Source: Apiosordaria backusii
Lineage: Eukaryota > Ascomycota > Sordariomycetes > Sordariales > Lasiosphaeriaceae
Length of the DNA stretch: 64,000 nucleotides
Reading direction: 5' to 3'
Assembly: GCA_030549205.1 (NCBI GenBank)
Contig: JAUKTV010000003.1
Location: 3,038,001-3,102,000 of the forward strand
Numbering within the stretch: the first letter of the stretch is position 1; every line of letters begins with the position of its first letter. Of the stretch, positions 33,623 through 44,470 are shown piece after piece. The translations under genes were made by a program, and so were the position numbers. Under the pieces are notes generated by a model. It saw nothing but the letters and a program-made list of their open reading frames with translations. It did no database searches and was not told the origin of the DNA.

Positions 33623-35332
33623 CGTGCCTTCTGACTCGCGTGACGTTTTGGACAACTGTTTTGAAAGAGAAGATGGCCTTGAATTGGGATGGAAAAGGCT
33701 TGAGCTTTGCCTCGCAAAGTTCAGATCAAACAAGGCCCAAAACTGAATGCGACTGCGGTCGGCGGTGGGTGGCGGAAGTGGTGATGATTGGGCTGCTTAT
33801 CTCCGCGTACGCTCAACGGCGGACAGGCGGGGTATCTGACGTGGGAGACAAAGACAAGCGCAGTTCAGCGCAAGGTCTCTCCACTAGTCTAACGGCTTGT
33901 GAAGTTGATTCACTGGACCCTTGGAAGGAGAGAAGGCGTCAAAGATTGAGATTGGGGTGTCTGGAACAGGTCGGGGCCACGAGCAGAGACCATGAAGTTC
34001 GCCTCCCAGGACTGCGAAAGGTTTAGGCGCAGGCTTGAGTGCGACGCAGCAGACGGTATGGGAATCGGAGTCGGCGGAACTCGATTGCTGCCTCGCCGAA
34101 TTGTTTTGGATGCCTGGATGGACAGCTGGCAAAATCTTTTGAGTACCCGACGCGAGTACCTCTACGGATGGAAAAAAAGAAGATGCGGGTTTGGAAGCTG
34201 CCAGGTGGAGGACGAAGAGTCAGACCGATGGGGGCGAAGACTGGAAGCAAGCCTGCAGGTCGAGGGGCCCATGATCTGGTGAGCTCCATCAATTTGTCAG
34301 CCATCAATGGAAGACGCTGGACGGAAGCTGGTCCGAGCGAGCGCGAGCCGACAGGGGTCTTTCGGCGTGGGGTCTTCTTCAACAGCGCAGCGGACTGCCT
34401 GTTGCCCCGCCTTGTGACCCCTTGAGAGTGTGGTGGTCAGCAGCACGCCCAGCCCCTCAGAGACCCTTGTGGTAGACCCGTGCAGTTGTGGGATAACAGA
34501 GAAGAGATCTACAAGTACACGCCATTCTTGCATTTTTGTGATGGGATTCCGGATGGCATTAAACGGCACTTGGCCATTTAATACCCGGCGCTGTTGGTAG
34601 CGATGAGCACGATAACAGGGCGCTGAGTCAAGCCCACAGCAGAACTCCCTCATAGGACCGAGGGACAGGCATCTGCACAGATCCTTCGCATAGGTAGTCT
34701 AGCTGCGCCTTTCGAAAGACACTGCTGACTGTTCAATAATCGGCGATGTGGGATTCCAATATCTGGTCAACACTTATCCTTAATTTAAGAAACTGATATT
34801 CTGAATCATAACTCGGTTTCACCGAAGACACATTCCCTGGAGAACAGCTCGGAGATAAGATATCAATGGCCGAGGTATACGTCCCTCGTGTAAGTGCTAT
34901 ATGAAGCATACACTAATATCATGAATTGTCCCATATACGAGATGTTGCCATGTTTTGAAACCCCCTAAACCCCAACATAGTTCCACGCAATTGCAGGAAT
35001 ATACGATCTGGGCGGGTTCAGTCTATGATAGTGTAGACGGGAGGTCTGGACGCATGCGTGGCGATGACAGCGCAGCGGTAATGGCCGGGGCCCGTGCAGC
35101 TTGTCCCCCGTTTTAGGCTCAAGCAGCGGAGCCCCGCGCGCGAAGTGCCCGCTCCGTCCGCTCACGGCAGTGGGTTGGCGACATCATGCCATCAGCCTTG
35201 TGCAACTCCAGGTGACCACAGCGCAATCATTTGCCGGCCCGCCATATCGAGACAGACCAGCATCTAGCAAAGTGACCACCTGTAACATATCAAATTCAGT
35301 AATCTCAACGATAACCCCCACAGCCGGTCCCC
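33623..35332. promoter_or_regulatory. Long divergent upstream region of Yap1-type and BSD genes
   Basis: 1.7 kb with no gene. Probably holds a long 5' leader for the bZIP gene. No specific sites are claimed. Confidence 0.4.
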
Positions 35333-36768
35333 ATGGACATCGCCTACGACCACATCCTCGAGTCCAACTTCGAGGACAAGAGCGACTCCCAGAGCAGGCA
35401 AACCCAGCCCGCCGCTCCACAGGCCAGCTTGAATGACGATCTCCAAGATGCCTACCGCGCTTTCTCAAACAGTCCCTGGGGCGCAAGAATTGGGGGGTTC
35501 TTTGGGAGCGTTGTGAAGCAGGTGTGTTCTTCTGTCCCTCCCAGGGCAGTCCCAGCGCAGCTCTGTTAACACCACTGTCTCAACCAGGGCGAGAGTATCT
35601 ATCACGAAGCTCAACAAGAGCTCTCCGCCGTAAGCCAAGATGCCACCCGCGGCTTCACCGACCTCCGCCAAACCATCATCAACCGCACCAGATCACTCTC
35701 CCTAAACACCTCCCCACCCGCCGACCAAGCCTCCTCCTCCCAAGACAGCGGCGACCAAACGACCCCCACCCGAGCCAAAGCCCTCTCATCAGAAGAAGCC
35801 CTTGCCGAATCCGAAACTGTACTCTCCCGCCTCAAGGGCGAAGCCGCCAAGCGCTTGAAGGATCTCCAAAAAGCCGAAGACGCCGCCGACGAAGCCCTCC
35901 TCAGATTCGGTTCCAACCTCCGGGACTTCTTCCGTGACGCCATCCAAATCGCGCCGCCTACCAACGACCAAGGGGATAACCAAGGGAACACGGTCTTGTT
36001 CGAGAGCAAGGATGCTGCTGGAAAGAGGGTGATTCACACCTCGCGGTTCGATGCGCAGCTTCATGTTATTCACACCACGACCGAGAACTTCGTCAAGGAT
36101 GGCACCGGCGCGGAGTATGAGACTTGGGCTAAGGAGTTTGATATTGACAAGAAGACGGAGGATATCGCTGCGGATCTCGCCAAGTACCCCGAGTTGAGGA
36201 CGACGATGGAGAAGCTGGTTCCGGATACGGTGCCCTATGCTGATTTCTGGAAGAGGTACTACTTCCTCAGACATGGTATTGAGACTGCTGAGGCTAGGCG
36301 TAGGGACTTGCTCAAAGGTAGGCAGCTATAAATGTCTTATAGTTCTCGCAGAGAGACGCCTGCTAACAATATCAACTAGCTGCTTCGGCTGAAGAGGAAG
36401 TCGGCTGGGATGAGGATTCTTCCGAAGAAGAAGAAGAGGAAGAGGAAGAGGAGGAGTCCAGCGAGGAAGAATCCAGCGACGAGGAAGAAACCGCCCCCGC
36501 CAAACCTGCTGTTACCAAACCCGCGCCTGCTACTGATGTCAAACGCCCCGGTTCTTCAAATTCTGCCTCTACCATCAACCCAACCACCGCTGCTGCCAAA
36601 CCTGCCGAGCCCCGCAAGTCTGACGACAGGAAATCGCAGGCCGATAGTGATACTAGCTACGATCTTGTCGGTGCTGCGTCCGGTGTGCCCAGTCAGGCGC
36701 CCAACAGCCCCAAGGACGCGCGGAAGCTTGACGACAGTGATGATAGTGATGAGGAGGACTGGGAGTAG
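35333..36768 (+). CDS. BSD-domain protein with acidic tail
   Basis: Exons 35333-35521, 35588-36317 and 36380-36768, 435 residues; introns 35522-35587 and 36318-36379, both GT-AG. The N-terminus starts MDIAYDHILESNFED and holds an amphipathic stretch SPWGARIGGFFGSVVKQ. A charged helical region follows (ESETVLSRLKGEAAKRLKDL). The BSD domain covers residues about 245-305, with the signature FWKRYYFLRHG. The last exon begins at VGWDEDSSEEE, is dominated by Glu/Ser and ends in DDSDEEDWE. The architecture matches fungal DOS2/SYAP1-like BSD proteins, whose roles in signalling or trafficking are loosely defined. The short Glu-run coding repeat at about 36418-36485 may vary in length. Confidence 0.9.
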
Positions 36769-37290
36769 TAGCAGGTCAGACTGTTGAGTCAGAACATTGA
36801 GATGTCAGCGGGAAACATGGGATAGGCGGCGTTTAATTTGTTGAATAATTCTTGGATTTTTTATCGTTTCCAATTCTTATTAACGGAGATCATAGTAATG
36901 GGTATCTCTTTACTCCGTAAAATGATGAGAATCAAAGCCCCCCTTCATTTTTTTTGTCTGGGAAAGCCCCAGTCTATTTTCCCTTTCCGCCATTGCCAGG
37001 TCTCTTCTAAGGACTGCTAATCGCTGAGATAAGTAGGAGTTGATTTTGGTTGGTGTCGTCGCGGAGAATGGTAGAGCAAAAGCAGCAAGCCAATGTCTCC
37101 CACGAGTCCATCCCAGCGCAGAAATCAACCAAAGTCAACTCCTACTTCTCTCAGTGATAAGCACCCCTCAGAAGAGACCTGCAACAGGGGTTCGCAACTG
37201 GGTATCTTGTATTCCGTGACTGAACCCCCCTCCCCCCTATTCCTCTATCCAGTTCATAACCCCTCTTTTTCATCTTCACCACCAGCCAGT
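36769..37290. other. Intergenic between convergent genes
   Basis: About 520 bp of 3' flanks for the BSD gene (+) and TSR2 (-). Nothing else seen. Confidence 0.5.
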
Positions 37291-38000
37291 TCACCTCTTC
37301 TTCCTAGTAACAGTCTGAAACCCATCCTCGTCAATCTCCGGTTCTTGCTTCTCCTTCTTTTTTGTCTCGGTCACCAGCTCAGGCGCATCCTCCATATCCT
37401 CATCCTCTTCTCCTTCCTCGTCGTCGTCCTCCCCATCCTCGGTATCCCACTCCTCCTCCTCCTCTTGGTCCTTCCCCTTTGCAAACACCACTTTACTCCC
37501 CTTCTTATCGGAATATCTCTTCGCGAGGACTTCCACCTCGTCAAATTTCCCCCTGAGGCACTCTTTCCGGATCTTGATGATGCTCTCGGCGACTTCGTAG
37601 GCGGAGTCGTCGTCGACGTTAACTTCGAACTCGTCGAGCATGACGTTGAGGAGGAATTCTTCGATGTATTCTGCGTCTGGTTCGGCTGGGGTGGATGTGG
37701 AGGTGGTGGTGGAAGAGGAAGAGGAGATGTGGGTGGCTAGTTGGGAGGGCGTCATGGAGGAGATGTCGGGGAAGAGCTCAGAGGAGACGGCGCCGGCGAA
37801 CCAGGCGCGTTTGTCGGAGGAGTCGGGGCCGCCCCAGTTGTTTTGGACGGCGAGGGTGAGGGCGGGCCAGAGGTGCAGGGCGAGGGAGATGCCGCGTTCG
37901 AAGGTGCTGTGGATTGTTGCTGGGAGGGGGGGTTAGTATTGAATAATATGGCTGAGGGTGGTGGGGTAGGGAACAAAGTACCTGGTGATGGGGCCTCCAT
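37291..38000 (-). CDS. TSR2: Pre-rRNA-processing protein TSR2
   Basis: Escort of ribosomal protein eS26 and needed for 20S pre-rRNA processing. Exons are complement of 37982-38000 and 37291-37919, 215 residues. The first exon is only 19 nt (MEAPSP plus one base); the 62-bp intron has GTACTT and CCAG ends. After splicing the protein reads FERGISLALHLWPALTLAVQNNWGG, the WGG-domain signature, then DAEYIEEFLLNVMLDEFEVNVDDDSAYEVAE. The C-terminal half is strongly acidic (EEEEEWDTEDGEDDDEE), as in the yeast protein, and ends IDEDGFQTVTRKKR. The tiny first exon makes it easy to misplace the start at 37755. Confidence 0.94.
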
Positions 38001-38747
38001 GGTGGGCGATTGGTGATTAAATTGGAGGTTTTATTATTTCTAAGCTGGGGAGAGGTGGGAAAAAGAAGGGCGAGTTTGCGACGAGAAATGGGTGGTGGTG
38101 GTGGTGATGGTCAGGCTGCTGGTTGATGGAGGGGTTGCCGCTATTTGGGCCGTTGCTCGAGATTTTTTTCTTGCGCTGGCGCGTTGCAGCTTTCTTTTGC
38201 GACGACAGCTTGATGGGCTGGGCTGGGTTAGGGTTGGCTGTGGCTTTCTTCCTCTCACCACACTTTTGAGCGCGGCTTGATCAATTCCATATCATGGGAG
38301 ATCGGCTTAAATACTCGAACTACAGAGTAAATGCTCTCATTCACAATATAGCTTCGCAATACTCAGTGAGTAACTTCAGACTGATAGCTCTCAAGAGCAT
38401 TGACAGCATCGCTTGGCTCTCTGTCAAAGATGCCAAGACGCAATGACGGCATCCGTTAAGAATGCGCGATGACAGGGGTCGCTAACCTTCATCAGGTGCG
38501 AGCTCCGCGGTGTGCCGAGGAGCTGTTGTGTGCCCTTGTCCCCTCCCGTGTTGCGTATCTCAATCGAAGCCTATTCATCCAAATACTGATTTGAGTCCAT
38601 CATAAATTTCACCAGCTGCCGCCCAAACATCTCACCGCATCATCTTCGACCTACCTGCAGGCCCAAGCTCAAGCTTAACCTCACTCACCCATCCGTGATA
38701 TCACCCCTCACTCACCTCACAATCACCCATCACCAACCACCACTACC
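38001..38747. promoter_or_regulatory. Divergent upstream region of TSR2 and FMP52
   Basis: About 750 bp between two divergent starts. The part near FMP52 is pyrimidine-rich (CACTCACC-type repeats), typical of a fungal 5' leader. Confidence 0.4.
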
Positions 38748-39461
38748 ATGTCCCAACCCTCCACCGTCGTCATAGGCTCAACCGGCCTAGTCGGCTCCCA
38801 CATCCTCTCCACCCTCCTCTCCAAGTCCCACCCCGTCACAACCATCTCCCGCCGCTCCCCCAAATCCACCGGCCCAACCCTCACCCCCATCATCGAATCC
38901 AACACCGACCTCTGGGCCTCCTCCCTTTCTTCTCTCACCCCCCCACCAAAAACAGTCATCTCTGCCCTCGGCACCACCCGCACCGCCGCCGGCGGCACCG
39001 CAAACCAATGGAAAATCGACCACGACCTCAACGTCGCCCTCGCCCGCGCCGCCAAAGAGTCTGGGGCGAAAACCTTTGCCTTTGTCTCCAGCGGTGGAAC
39101 AAGAGGGCTCTTTTCTAATTATGCACCCTACAGCAAGATGAAAATTGGAGTGGAGGACACGATCAAGGAGTTGGGGTTTGACAACGCGGTGATTTTGCGG
39201 CCGGGTTTGATTCTGGGAGAGAGGGAGCAATCGAGGATGGGGGAGGGACAGGCGCAGACGGCGGTTAGGGTGATTGGGAGGTGGCTTGGGTTGGGAGTTC
39301 AGGATCGGTTCGCGCAGGAGGGGGAGGTGATTGCTAGGGCTGCGGTCAAGGCGATAGAGATGATTGATCAGGGGAAGGCAAAGGAGAAATATTGGGTGTT
39401 GGAGCAGAACGATATTGTGAGGTTGGGGAGGGAGGAGTGGGAGAAGGAGGGGGGGAAGTAA
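38748..39461 (+). CDS. FMP52: FMP52-like NAD(P)-binding mitochondrial protein
   Basis: One exon, 237 residues, the family's usual length. It is an atypical short-chain dehydrogenase related to human HTATIP2. The Rossmann motif is VVIGSTGLVGSHIL (TGxxGxxG), then ISALGTTRTAAGG, FAFVSSGGTRG, YSKMKIGVED with Tyr and Lys in a YxxxK arrangement, and ILRPGLILGERE. Yeast Fmp52 is found at the mitochondrial outer membrane; its reaction is unknown. Codon use is striking: the first 310 or so bases use almost only C-ending codons, then the gene shifts to G-ending ones. Confidence 0.94.
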   Translation: MSQPSTVVIGSTGLVGSHILSTLLSKSHPVTTISRRSPKSTGPTLTPIIESNTDLWASSLSSLTPPPKTVISALGTTRTAAGGTANQWKIDHDLNVALARAAKESGAKTFAFVSSGGTRGLFSNYAPYSKMKIGVEDTIKELGFDNAVILRPGLILGEREQSRMGEGQAQTAVRVIGRWLGLGVQDRFAQEGEVIARAAVKAIEMIDQGKAKEKYWVLEQNDIVRLGREEWEKEGGK

Positions 39462-40283
39462 TGGGAAGTAATGGGTGGAAGTGATCAGGATAAGAAAGGG
39501 GGGAGGTTATCAGTATAAGAAAAGGGGAAGGGTTGGTTTACGTATTGTATTGGATGGGCAAGTTGGTGGTGGCGTTGTGGGGGTTTGCTTATGCTGTCAT
39601 GGGTTGAATGCCCGAGATTTGTGTCGTTGCCGGGGTGTGCTTATAATTGTTCGAGTCTATTCCTCTCTCTATTTCTAATCCTCGAGAATGATTACATATC
39701 CCAGCTCTCAACTCTCTATTGTCACCCCTATGGTACAGTATGGTACGATAGGTACGTAATTACACACCACCACCTTTCTTGTGATGCGAAAGGAAGCGCC
39801 CCAAGCCAAGAAAGACTAGAAAACAAACTTAAATTCAACGTCTACTTCGTACCTATCGGGTTATAATCAAGATATTATCGATCTTATCACGCATTGGCTG
39901 TTGCGCCGTTTCCCCTGAGCGATTGTGTGTGAGAGAGCCCAGCGGGAACTGCCCCACTACCCCGCCACCACCCACTCACCGCGGCACCCGCTCCGGTTAT
40001 CTGTCAGTGGTCGATCGAGACATTTCAGTGTGATTCTACACTTTTCATTTCACTTCACCACTCGCCTTCTCACTTCTCGAGTTCACCACACTTGTACCTC
40101 ACTCGGTGTGTTTAATTTTTGAGTCCAGCCCATTTCAAAATCTCAGTCAACTCAACTGTCACCTGTTCTCATCGGGATCTTTTGAGTCACCGGCTACCTA
40201 CTCATTCTCACCACCCTCACCACCACACTCACCACCACACTCACCCCCCTCACAACCTCACCACCACAAGAACAGCTCCCACC
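39462..40283. other. Intergenic between FMP52 and riboflavin kinase
   Basis: About 820 bp. Just before the kinase start lies a run of CACCACACTCACC-type units (about 40207-40270), part of the probable 5' leader. No gene seen. Confidence 0.5.
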
Positions 40284-40934
40284 ATGACCTCCGAAGAAGT
40301 CATCCCCACAGGCACAACCACCGCCTCCGGCCTCCGCCCCCTCCTCATCGGCCCCGCCCACGGTCCCCTCCCACCCTACCCCTACCGCATGTCCGGCCCC
40401 GTCATCTCCGGCTTCGGCCGCGGCTCCAAAGAGCTCGGCATCCCCACCGCCAACCTCCCCGTCGACAACTCCCTCTACCCCTGGATCCCTTCTATCCCCG
40501 AGGGCGTATATTTCGGTTTCGGGTCACTTCTCCTCCCCGAATCTCACCCAGACTACTCCCCTGCCCCTGCCCCCTCAAACCCAGGGGCCGCCTCGGCTGC
40601 TACCTCGGCTTGGTCGTTGTTTCCCATGGTCATGTCCATCGGCTACAACCCCTTCTACAAGAACGACACCCGCTCCGTAGAAGTCCACGTCCTGCATAAA
40701 TTCCAAGCGGATTTCTACGGGGTCGACATGAGATTGCTCGTGATGGGGTATATCCGTGAAGAGAAAGACTACAAGGGGTTGGAGGAGCTGGTGGAGGATA
40801 TCAACTTTGACTGCGAGGTCGCGAGACAATCCCTCCAGAGGCCCGGGTGGAGGGTGAAGGAGCTGGGTGATGGGGGTTTGTTTGACGGGGGCTGGTTGGT
40901 TGAGAGCCAGGGGGAGCAAAAGGCGAGTTTATAA
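40284..40934 (+). CDS. FMN1: Riboflavin kinase
   Basis: Phosphorylates riboflavin to FMN. One exon, 216 residues from the ACCATGACC start; an in-frame ATG at 40119 would add a His/Thr/Pro-rich leader that looks untranslated. Flavokinase landmarks are MSGPVISGFGRGSKELGIPTANL, the catalytic-region NPFYKND followed by RSVEVHVLHKF, and FYGVDMRLLVMGYIREEKDY. An insertion rich in Ala/Pro (YSPAPAPSNPGAA, about 40555-40610) sits between the strands, as in other filamentous fungi. No targeting signal is obvious. FMN demand links loosely to the flavin-binding protein at 1981-2862, with no sign of joint control. Confidence 0.95.
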   Translation: MTSEEVIPTGTTTASGLRPLLIGPAHGPLPPYPYRMSGPVISGFGRGSKELGIPTANLPVDNSLYPWIPSIPEGVYFGFGSLLLPESHPDYSPAPAPSNPGAASAATSAWSLFPMVMSIGYNPFYKNDTRSVEVHVLHKFQADFYGVDMRLLVMGYIREEKDYKGLEELVEDINFDCEVARQSLQRPGWRVKELGDGGLFDGGWLVESQGEQKASL

Positions 40935-41341
40935 GGGAGGGGGAGAAGGGATGCGGGCGGGGGATGTATCGGGAATATAGACAAAAAGAAAGCAAGCGAG
41001 CATAATGGATGAATTTGTTTTTGAAAATCTCTCCTCGATTATGACCAAAATGGTGAAATAGGTATCCAAAAACCACAAAGTGGTGTGTGTATATAACATC
41101 AGTTTATATACCCAACCAACCAACACACGCTGAACATATCCAAAACTCATGAATCCAAAGTTGCTGATCGCTACAGGTAGAAGAGCACAAAAGAAAAAGG
41201 AAAGAAACACCATTCAAATGCCCCGCCACATATTCGCGTTTTAGTTTTTATGTCCATCCCATTCAATCAAGATATAAGCTTGTATCGTATTACCCCAACT
41301 CTTTCCATTCATCTTTTCCGCTCGCGCTCTTGCTTCTTCTT
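40935..41341. other. Intergenic between convergent genes
   Basis: About 400 bp of 3' flanks for riboflavin kinase (+) and the AcuK-like gene (-). Nothing else seen. Confidence 0.5.
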
Positions 41342-43522
41342 TTAAACCGCTAATTGATGTTGATTCCGGTAGTAACATGGTAGGAACTGTCTTGATGTTA
41401 GTCAACTGCCACCAACCATGTATAGAGGAAAGAACTCACATTGATAACAAACAACATCGGCATATCAAACATATCACGCTTGATCGTCCACGTATAACTG
41501 CACTCCAGCTTCCCATCCTTCTCCAGCTTCGAGATCCCGTGCTCTCCATCAATCTTCGCCACGCGGTTACTCAGAATACTATGCCGAGAATCCTTTGCTT
41601 GCGGGCTTGGATCGCTCGTCGCCTGGGGCTTGCTCTCTTCTCCGCCGCTGTCCGCCGTACCAGCCGGCTTATCAGTGCGGTACTTGAGCAGCCTGCACTT
41701 CCTCGTCATCCTGCCTCTGCTGTCTCCAAACGCCAGCTGCGAGTAATCTTCGTAGAACTCGACAGCACTCTCATGGTCCATCAGCTCGGCAAGGAATACT
41801 GGCCGTGGACCACTAGCAGCACCATTTTCTGCATTCTCGTTCTGACTCTTGAGCCGCGGCGTCGTGCGCACCCCGGTTCCGCCAAGGTTAGTGTTGCGGT
41901 TTGGTTCCTTGCCCAGGAGGACATCCTTGGACCACCCTGTGAGAGCGGTAAACTCCTTGTTGACGCCGGCAATCTCCCCTGTGCGTCGGCAGGCAAGGGT
42001 AGGGCTGGAGGATTGAGTCATGAAATCCTCGTACTCGAATAGCGTTCTCTGGAAGCACTGTTCCATGAAGATAAGATCCTGCGTCGTGAGGTTTCGTGTG
42101 GACGCAAGAAGCGCAGGTCGAATGGCAGCCAGTGACTTGGCGATGCGAGCAGCATGAGGCTGGGAAAATCGACTAGAGAGAACTTCAAACAGTTTGTGAA
42201 AGCTCCCAACATAGTCAAACGACTTCTTGACTGTGTCATAGATATACGATGGATCGCGTTGTCGCTTTTGCAAAATGGCCACCTTGTCGAGCTTTTTCAA
42301 CTTTGGTGGACGGGTCGAATTAGATGAGCTCTTGGCTCCAGGTGGGTTTGGGTATGATGACATGGTAGGTGATGGTCGATCATCAAAGCCAAAGGTGGTA
42401 GGTTGCGGGCTGTTGTTCTCGGTGCTAGGGCTCTGAAGACTAGTCGGGCCTGCCGGTATCGCGTAGGCGTGAGGAAGGCCATGCTGTAGGTTTCCCTGTG
42501 AGTAGATGCCATTCGCGCCAGCATCCAGACCCAGAAACTCTGGGAGCATGCGGTTGTCGAAATGACTCCCAAACAACCCGGCCCCAAAATGTACATCGCC
42601 GGGCTGTTGTGACATGCCAGATTCTTGTGGTGGTGTGTCAGCAGCGCTGGATGACATGTGCCCAAGCATTCCGAACTCCATGGCTCCGTAATGACTCCCA
42701 AAGTTCAGACCGTCGATGTTAAAGTTAAAGATGTTGGGGTCGCTCGGGTCGAACGGTAATCCAAATGGTGTCATGGGACTCGAAACTGGCGGGGCTACCA
42801 TCCCGCTAATAGGTGGGTTGCTCGAGGTCTGTTGAAACGTGGGAGACACGGGTGACTGCTGACTGCTGAAAGGTATGTTCTCCGTCAGACCTGGTGGGAG
42901 GCTTTGTGCTGTCGAGTAGACAGGATACTGCGAAGCGTTTGACTGGGAGAAAAACGTCCTGACGGTGGACGCATCTGTAGAGACGCTGTGGTGTCGGTGG
43001 CCACCATGCCGCGAACTCGTCGCATTGGGGTTATAATTGGGGCCCAATACTGGTCTCAAGGCTTCTGGTGGCGCGTCGTGGAGATATTTGGCCTTTTTCC
43101 TGACTCCATCTTGACAGCTATCTTGCAATCCGCGCTTTATGCAACGTTGACATGGTCTTTCATCGCCTGAACAACAAGGTTAGTCCTTGAACAGCATCTT
43201 TGGATTTTTCGGGTAGGCACTAGGAAGGAAGTCAGGGGAAAGCTAACGACAGAAACATACCACATGTGAGATGGGCTCGTTGGCAGGCATAACAGGCTCT
43301 CCTGGCCTTTTTTCGTCTTGGGCGTAATGGATCTTTGGGGTCGTACTTCTTCTTCACCTCACCGTTGGCATCAACGCCATCAGAAGCAGTGTTTTGTTCA
43401 GACATCCTGTCGTCTTCGTCTTTGTGATGCGGCTCGTGGTCGTCGTACTCGTTCTCCGTCTCAGACATGGCACCTGAGGCTTCTGCTTCCTCTGACCCGA
43501 AAGGCCCACTGTCTTCCGGCAT
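41342..43522 (-). CDS. acuK: Zn2Cys6-PAS gluconeogenesis regulator AcuK/ERT1
   Basis: Exons are complement of 43261-43522, 41440-43166 and 41342-41386, 677 residues; introns 43167-43260 and 41387-41439. The first intron splits the zinc cluster; splicing gives CYACQRAHLTCG joined to DERPCQRC and RGLQDSC, the CX2CX6CX5CX2CX8C pattern, preceded by basic RPRRKKARR. KYLHDAPPEALRPVLGPNY follows directly, a hallmark of the AcuK/ERT1 group. The middle is Ser/Pro/Gln-rich. A PAS-like domain sits near residues 440-540 (GEIAGVNKEFTALTGWSKD). The last exon of 15 codons reads FLPCYYRNQ. In Aspergillus, AcuK acts with AcuM to activate gluconeogenic genes; its activity on a particular target here is inference. 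Confidence 0.95.
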
Positions 43523-44455
43523 CGCGCCCTGAGCTTCTTATACACGGCCGGGTCTGTATGTAGACGGGACGGCAATGCAGGACCCCAATTTCTGCCAGAC
43601 CGCAGGTCACGGCCAGGGAAAGGACGTACTCCGAGATGGGGGTCAGGGGGTCTGAAAGCCCTCCTGCAAGAGTCCCCACGGCAGTATCACCCACCCCAAA
43701 AGTGATTGGCGGTGCACGGCGCTCCTGTTGACAAAAGAAATGTCTGGCAACTTGACGGGAGAGGAAGGGCAGCACTGTGTGAATGGTATGTACGTGGCGA
43801 ACCCCAGCACGCCGTCTAATTAAAGCGCGGTGAGCGGCAATGAGGCGGCAGCAGAGCAGGCTAGTTGGCTAACTGCGAGACCGGATGTGGCATCAACAGG
43901 CGCTCTCAATCCCCTCCAAGTTCCTGATTTTCTCTCACACACACTCCGTCGCTACTTTGGCCCTGTAGCCTCCCGTAATATGGGATGTTGATCGTCCTTC
44001 CCAGATAGAAAAGGGGGCACCTGCGCCAGCTGACGAGGCCTGATACACAACAACAGCGGGCTGTCTCGTATTCTAGGAGCAACAGTTTCTGCTGAGCTTC
44101 CTGCCAATGAGCTCGGAGCCGGCTGGCAGATGGCGTCCTTGTACCACGAAGGCAAGACTGGCCGGATCGAGGCGCCGGCGCTGAGCAGGGCAGAGGAAAG
44201 TTTTGGTGTTGATGGCAACAGTGCGGCACCGTCAGTGAGGGCTCTTGGTCACGCGGCAGCGGCAACGGCAACGGAGGGGCGGATAAAGCACTCTGATGTC
44301 GTCTGGGGAAGCTCTCGAGCGCTGGGTCGTGCACGTTGCACCGCAGTGATAGGAGGGCATTCAGCTGCACCTATCCGTCACTTATGCTTGTATGAGCCCT
44401 TGGCGCCGCCTCGCAGCAGCCTGGACCTGGTTATGATAGGTTCTAGGTTCGAGGC

Positions 44456-44470
44456 ACTGTACCGTACAGT
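44456..44470. repeat. Perfect 15-base palindrome
   Basis: ACTGTAC, a central C, then GTACAGT. Arms of 7 bases are perfect. It could be a binding site or chance. Confidence 0.6.

Noticed and set aside
33623..33733. N-terminal extension of the Yap1-type protein
   Set aside because: The later ATG gives the family's usual start just before NPVQDFILTPQQQ.
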